DNA from: a bacterium
GTDB lineage: Bacteria; Pseudomonadota; Alphaproteobacteria; Rs-D84; CACZYB01
Direction: 5' to 3'
NCBI GenBank assembly: GCA_024692925.1
Contig: JAILLX010000088.1
Coordinates: 1 to 64,000 of the forward strand
Length of the DNA stretch: 64,000 nucleotides
Shown here one piece after another: positions 63,437-64,000 of the stretch. The notes beneath the pieces were generated by a model. It was not told the origin of the DNA. It saw only the letters and a list, made by a program, of their open reading frames with translations, and searched no databases. The position numbers and the translations under genes were made by a program. Position 1 is the stretch's first letter. The number at the start of each line of letters is the position of its first letter.

Positions 63437-64000
63437 TTAATGTGCAAAGATATCATCTTCACCAAAACCATTCAAATCCAAAGCACACCTTGTTGGTAAA
63501 AATTTAAAGGCATCCTTTGCATAATCCAAACGATTCTCTCTTTTTAACTTTTCAATTAAAATATCCTTGATTCGGTGAAGATATTCCACATCACCCGCCG
63601 CATATTTAATTTGTTTTTCCGAAAGATGAGGCACCGCCCAATCACTTGTTTGTTCATCCTTATTCAAATCGATATCAAACATTTCTTTTACCAAAGCCTT
63701 TAAACTATGTTTATCAGTCGATGTTCTGGAAAGTTTTGACGCAATCTTTGTGCAAAAAATCGGAGCCACATCCACACCCAAACATTTTTTAATCATTGCA
63801 ACATCAAACCTTGCAAAATGAAAAATTTTTTCAATCTTTGGATTCGCAAGTAATGATTTTAAATTAGGACAATTATACGGAGGATTAACTTTTACAACAT
63901 AAATAATTCCCTTCCCATCCGTAAGCTGTACAACACAAAGTCTATCCCTAAGCATAGAAAGCCCAGTCGCTTCTGTATCCACAGCAATAGATTTTGAAAA
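63437..64000 (-). CDS. rnd: Ribonuclease D-family 3'-5' exonuclease (cut by window edge)
   Basis: At least 188 codons; the N-terminal few residues lie beyond the window. The DEDDy motifs are intact: IAVDTEATG, the FHFARFDVAMI segment, and YAAGDVEYLHRI with Tyr and Asp. It ends about 60 residues after the last motif with no HRDC domain, like the short RNase D of many alphaproteobacteria. Trims tRNA 3' ends. Confidence 0.93.
   Translation of the reverse strand, partial: FSKSIAVDTEATGLSMLRDRLCVVQLTDGKGIIYVVKVNPPYNCPNLKSLLANPKIEKIFHFARFDVAMIKKCLGVDVAPIFCTKIASKLSRTSTDKHSLKALVKEMFDIDLNKDEQTSDWAVPHLSEKQIKYAAGDVEYLHRIKDILIEKLKRENRLDYAKDAFKFLPTRCALDLNGFGEDDIFAH

Overview
The window comes from an AT-rich bacterial chromosome. 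A Gram-negative, alphaproteobacterium-like organism is the best reading: there is outer-membrane machinery (TolC, a beta-barrel protein, many lipoproteins, TraT), a short RNase D without an HRDC part, an M16 peptidase of the mitochondrial-processing type, an FtsZ with a long acidic linker and a C-terminal docking peptide, and interspersed palindromes (core CCTGAACTTGTTTCAGG) of the kind common in alphaproteobacteria. I cannot name a genus. Sigma-70-like promoters (TTGNNN, 16-18 bp, TATAAT-like) and U-tailed hairpin terminators are easy to see and set most operon borders.

Layout. 1-9816 is housekeeping: a cut lipoprotein gene, tyrS with a phosphatase, groES-groEL behind a heat-shock-type promoter, HU, a pilin-like membrane protein, rmuC, and the operon def-GNAT-fmt-truA-DUF167. 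9817-13636 and 20235-27735 hold a two-part, podovirus-like morphogenesis gene set, all on the minus strand: scaffold, capsid, two connector/tail-tube proteins, an internal-virion-like protein, portal, a Bbp19-like protein, a degraded SleB-type lysin and small membrane proteins. The large terminase is split. Its ATPase half lies at 20235-20834 and its nuclease half at 11263-12132, with ftsZ, two secreted-protein genes, tRNA-Phe, one unknown gene and a 1.1 kb non-coding stretch between them. No integrase, replication gene, repressor or tail fibre is visible. This fits a domesticated element or gene-transfer-agent-like system, or a rearranged prophage remnant.

The non-coding stretch 19153-20234 appears to hold two convergent small RNAs, each ending in a terminator hairpin with a long pyrimidine-rich loop (CUCC/CCUCC motifs), with repeat palindromes between them.

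27966-40292 is mixed core and accessory: a winged-helix regulator, traT, tsaB, a PAS protein with a broken GGDEF site, rsmA, a lone type IV prepilin, rpsF-rpsR-rplI, a 59-residue secreted protein, an OmpA-like lipoprotein, a LOG protein, tRNA-Cys, infC, a flavodoxin-fold oxidoreductase, a beta-barrel protein, a repeat-rich acidic protein and an M16 peptidase. 40420-48907 is envelope-related: a Cys-rich surface protein, a GIY-YIG gene bracketed by palindromes, a TolC-MacA-MacB-type export operon and a large secreted protein. 48951-49164 looks like a structured RNA gene. 49259-64000 has dut, an odd hydrolase-like protein, a metal-binding-tail protein, tRNA-Val, tRNA-Glu with a duplicated 3' end, clpP diverging from rimP-nusA-infB, parE, pgi-mutL, a lipoprotein and the cut RNase D gene.
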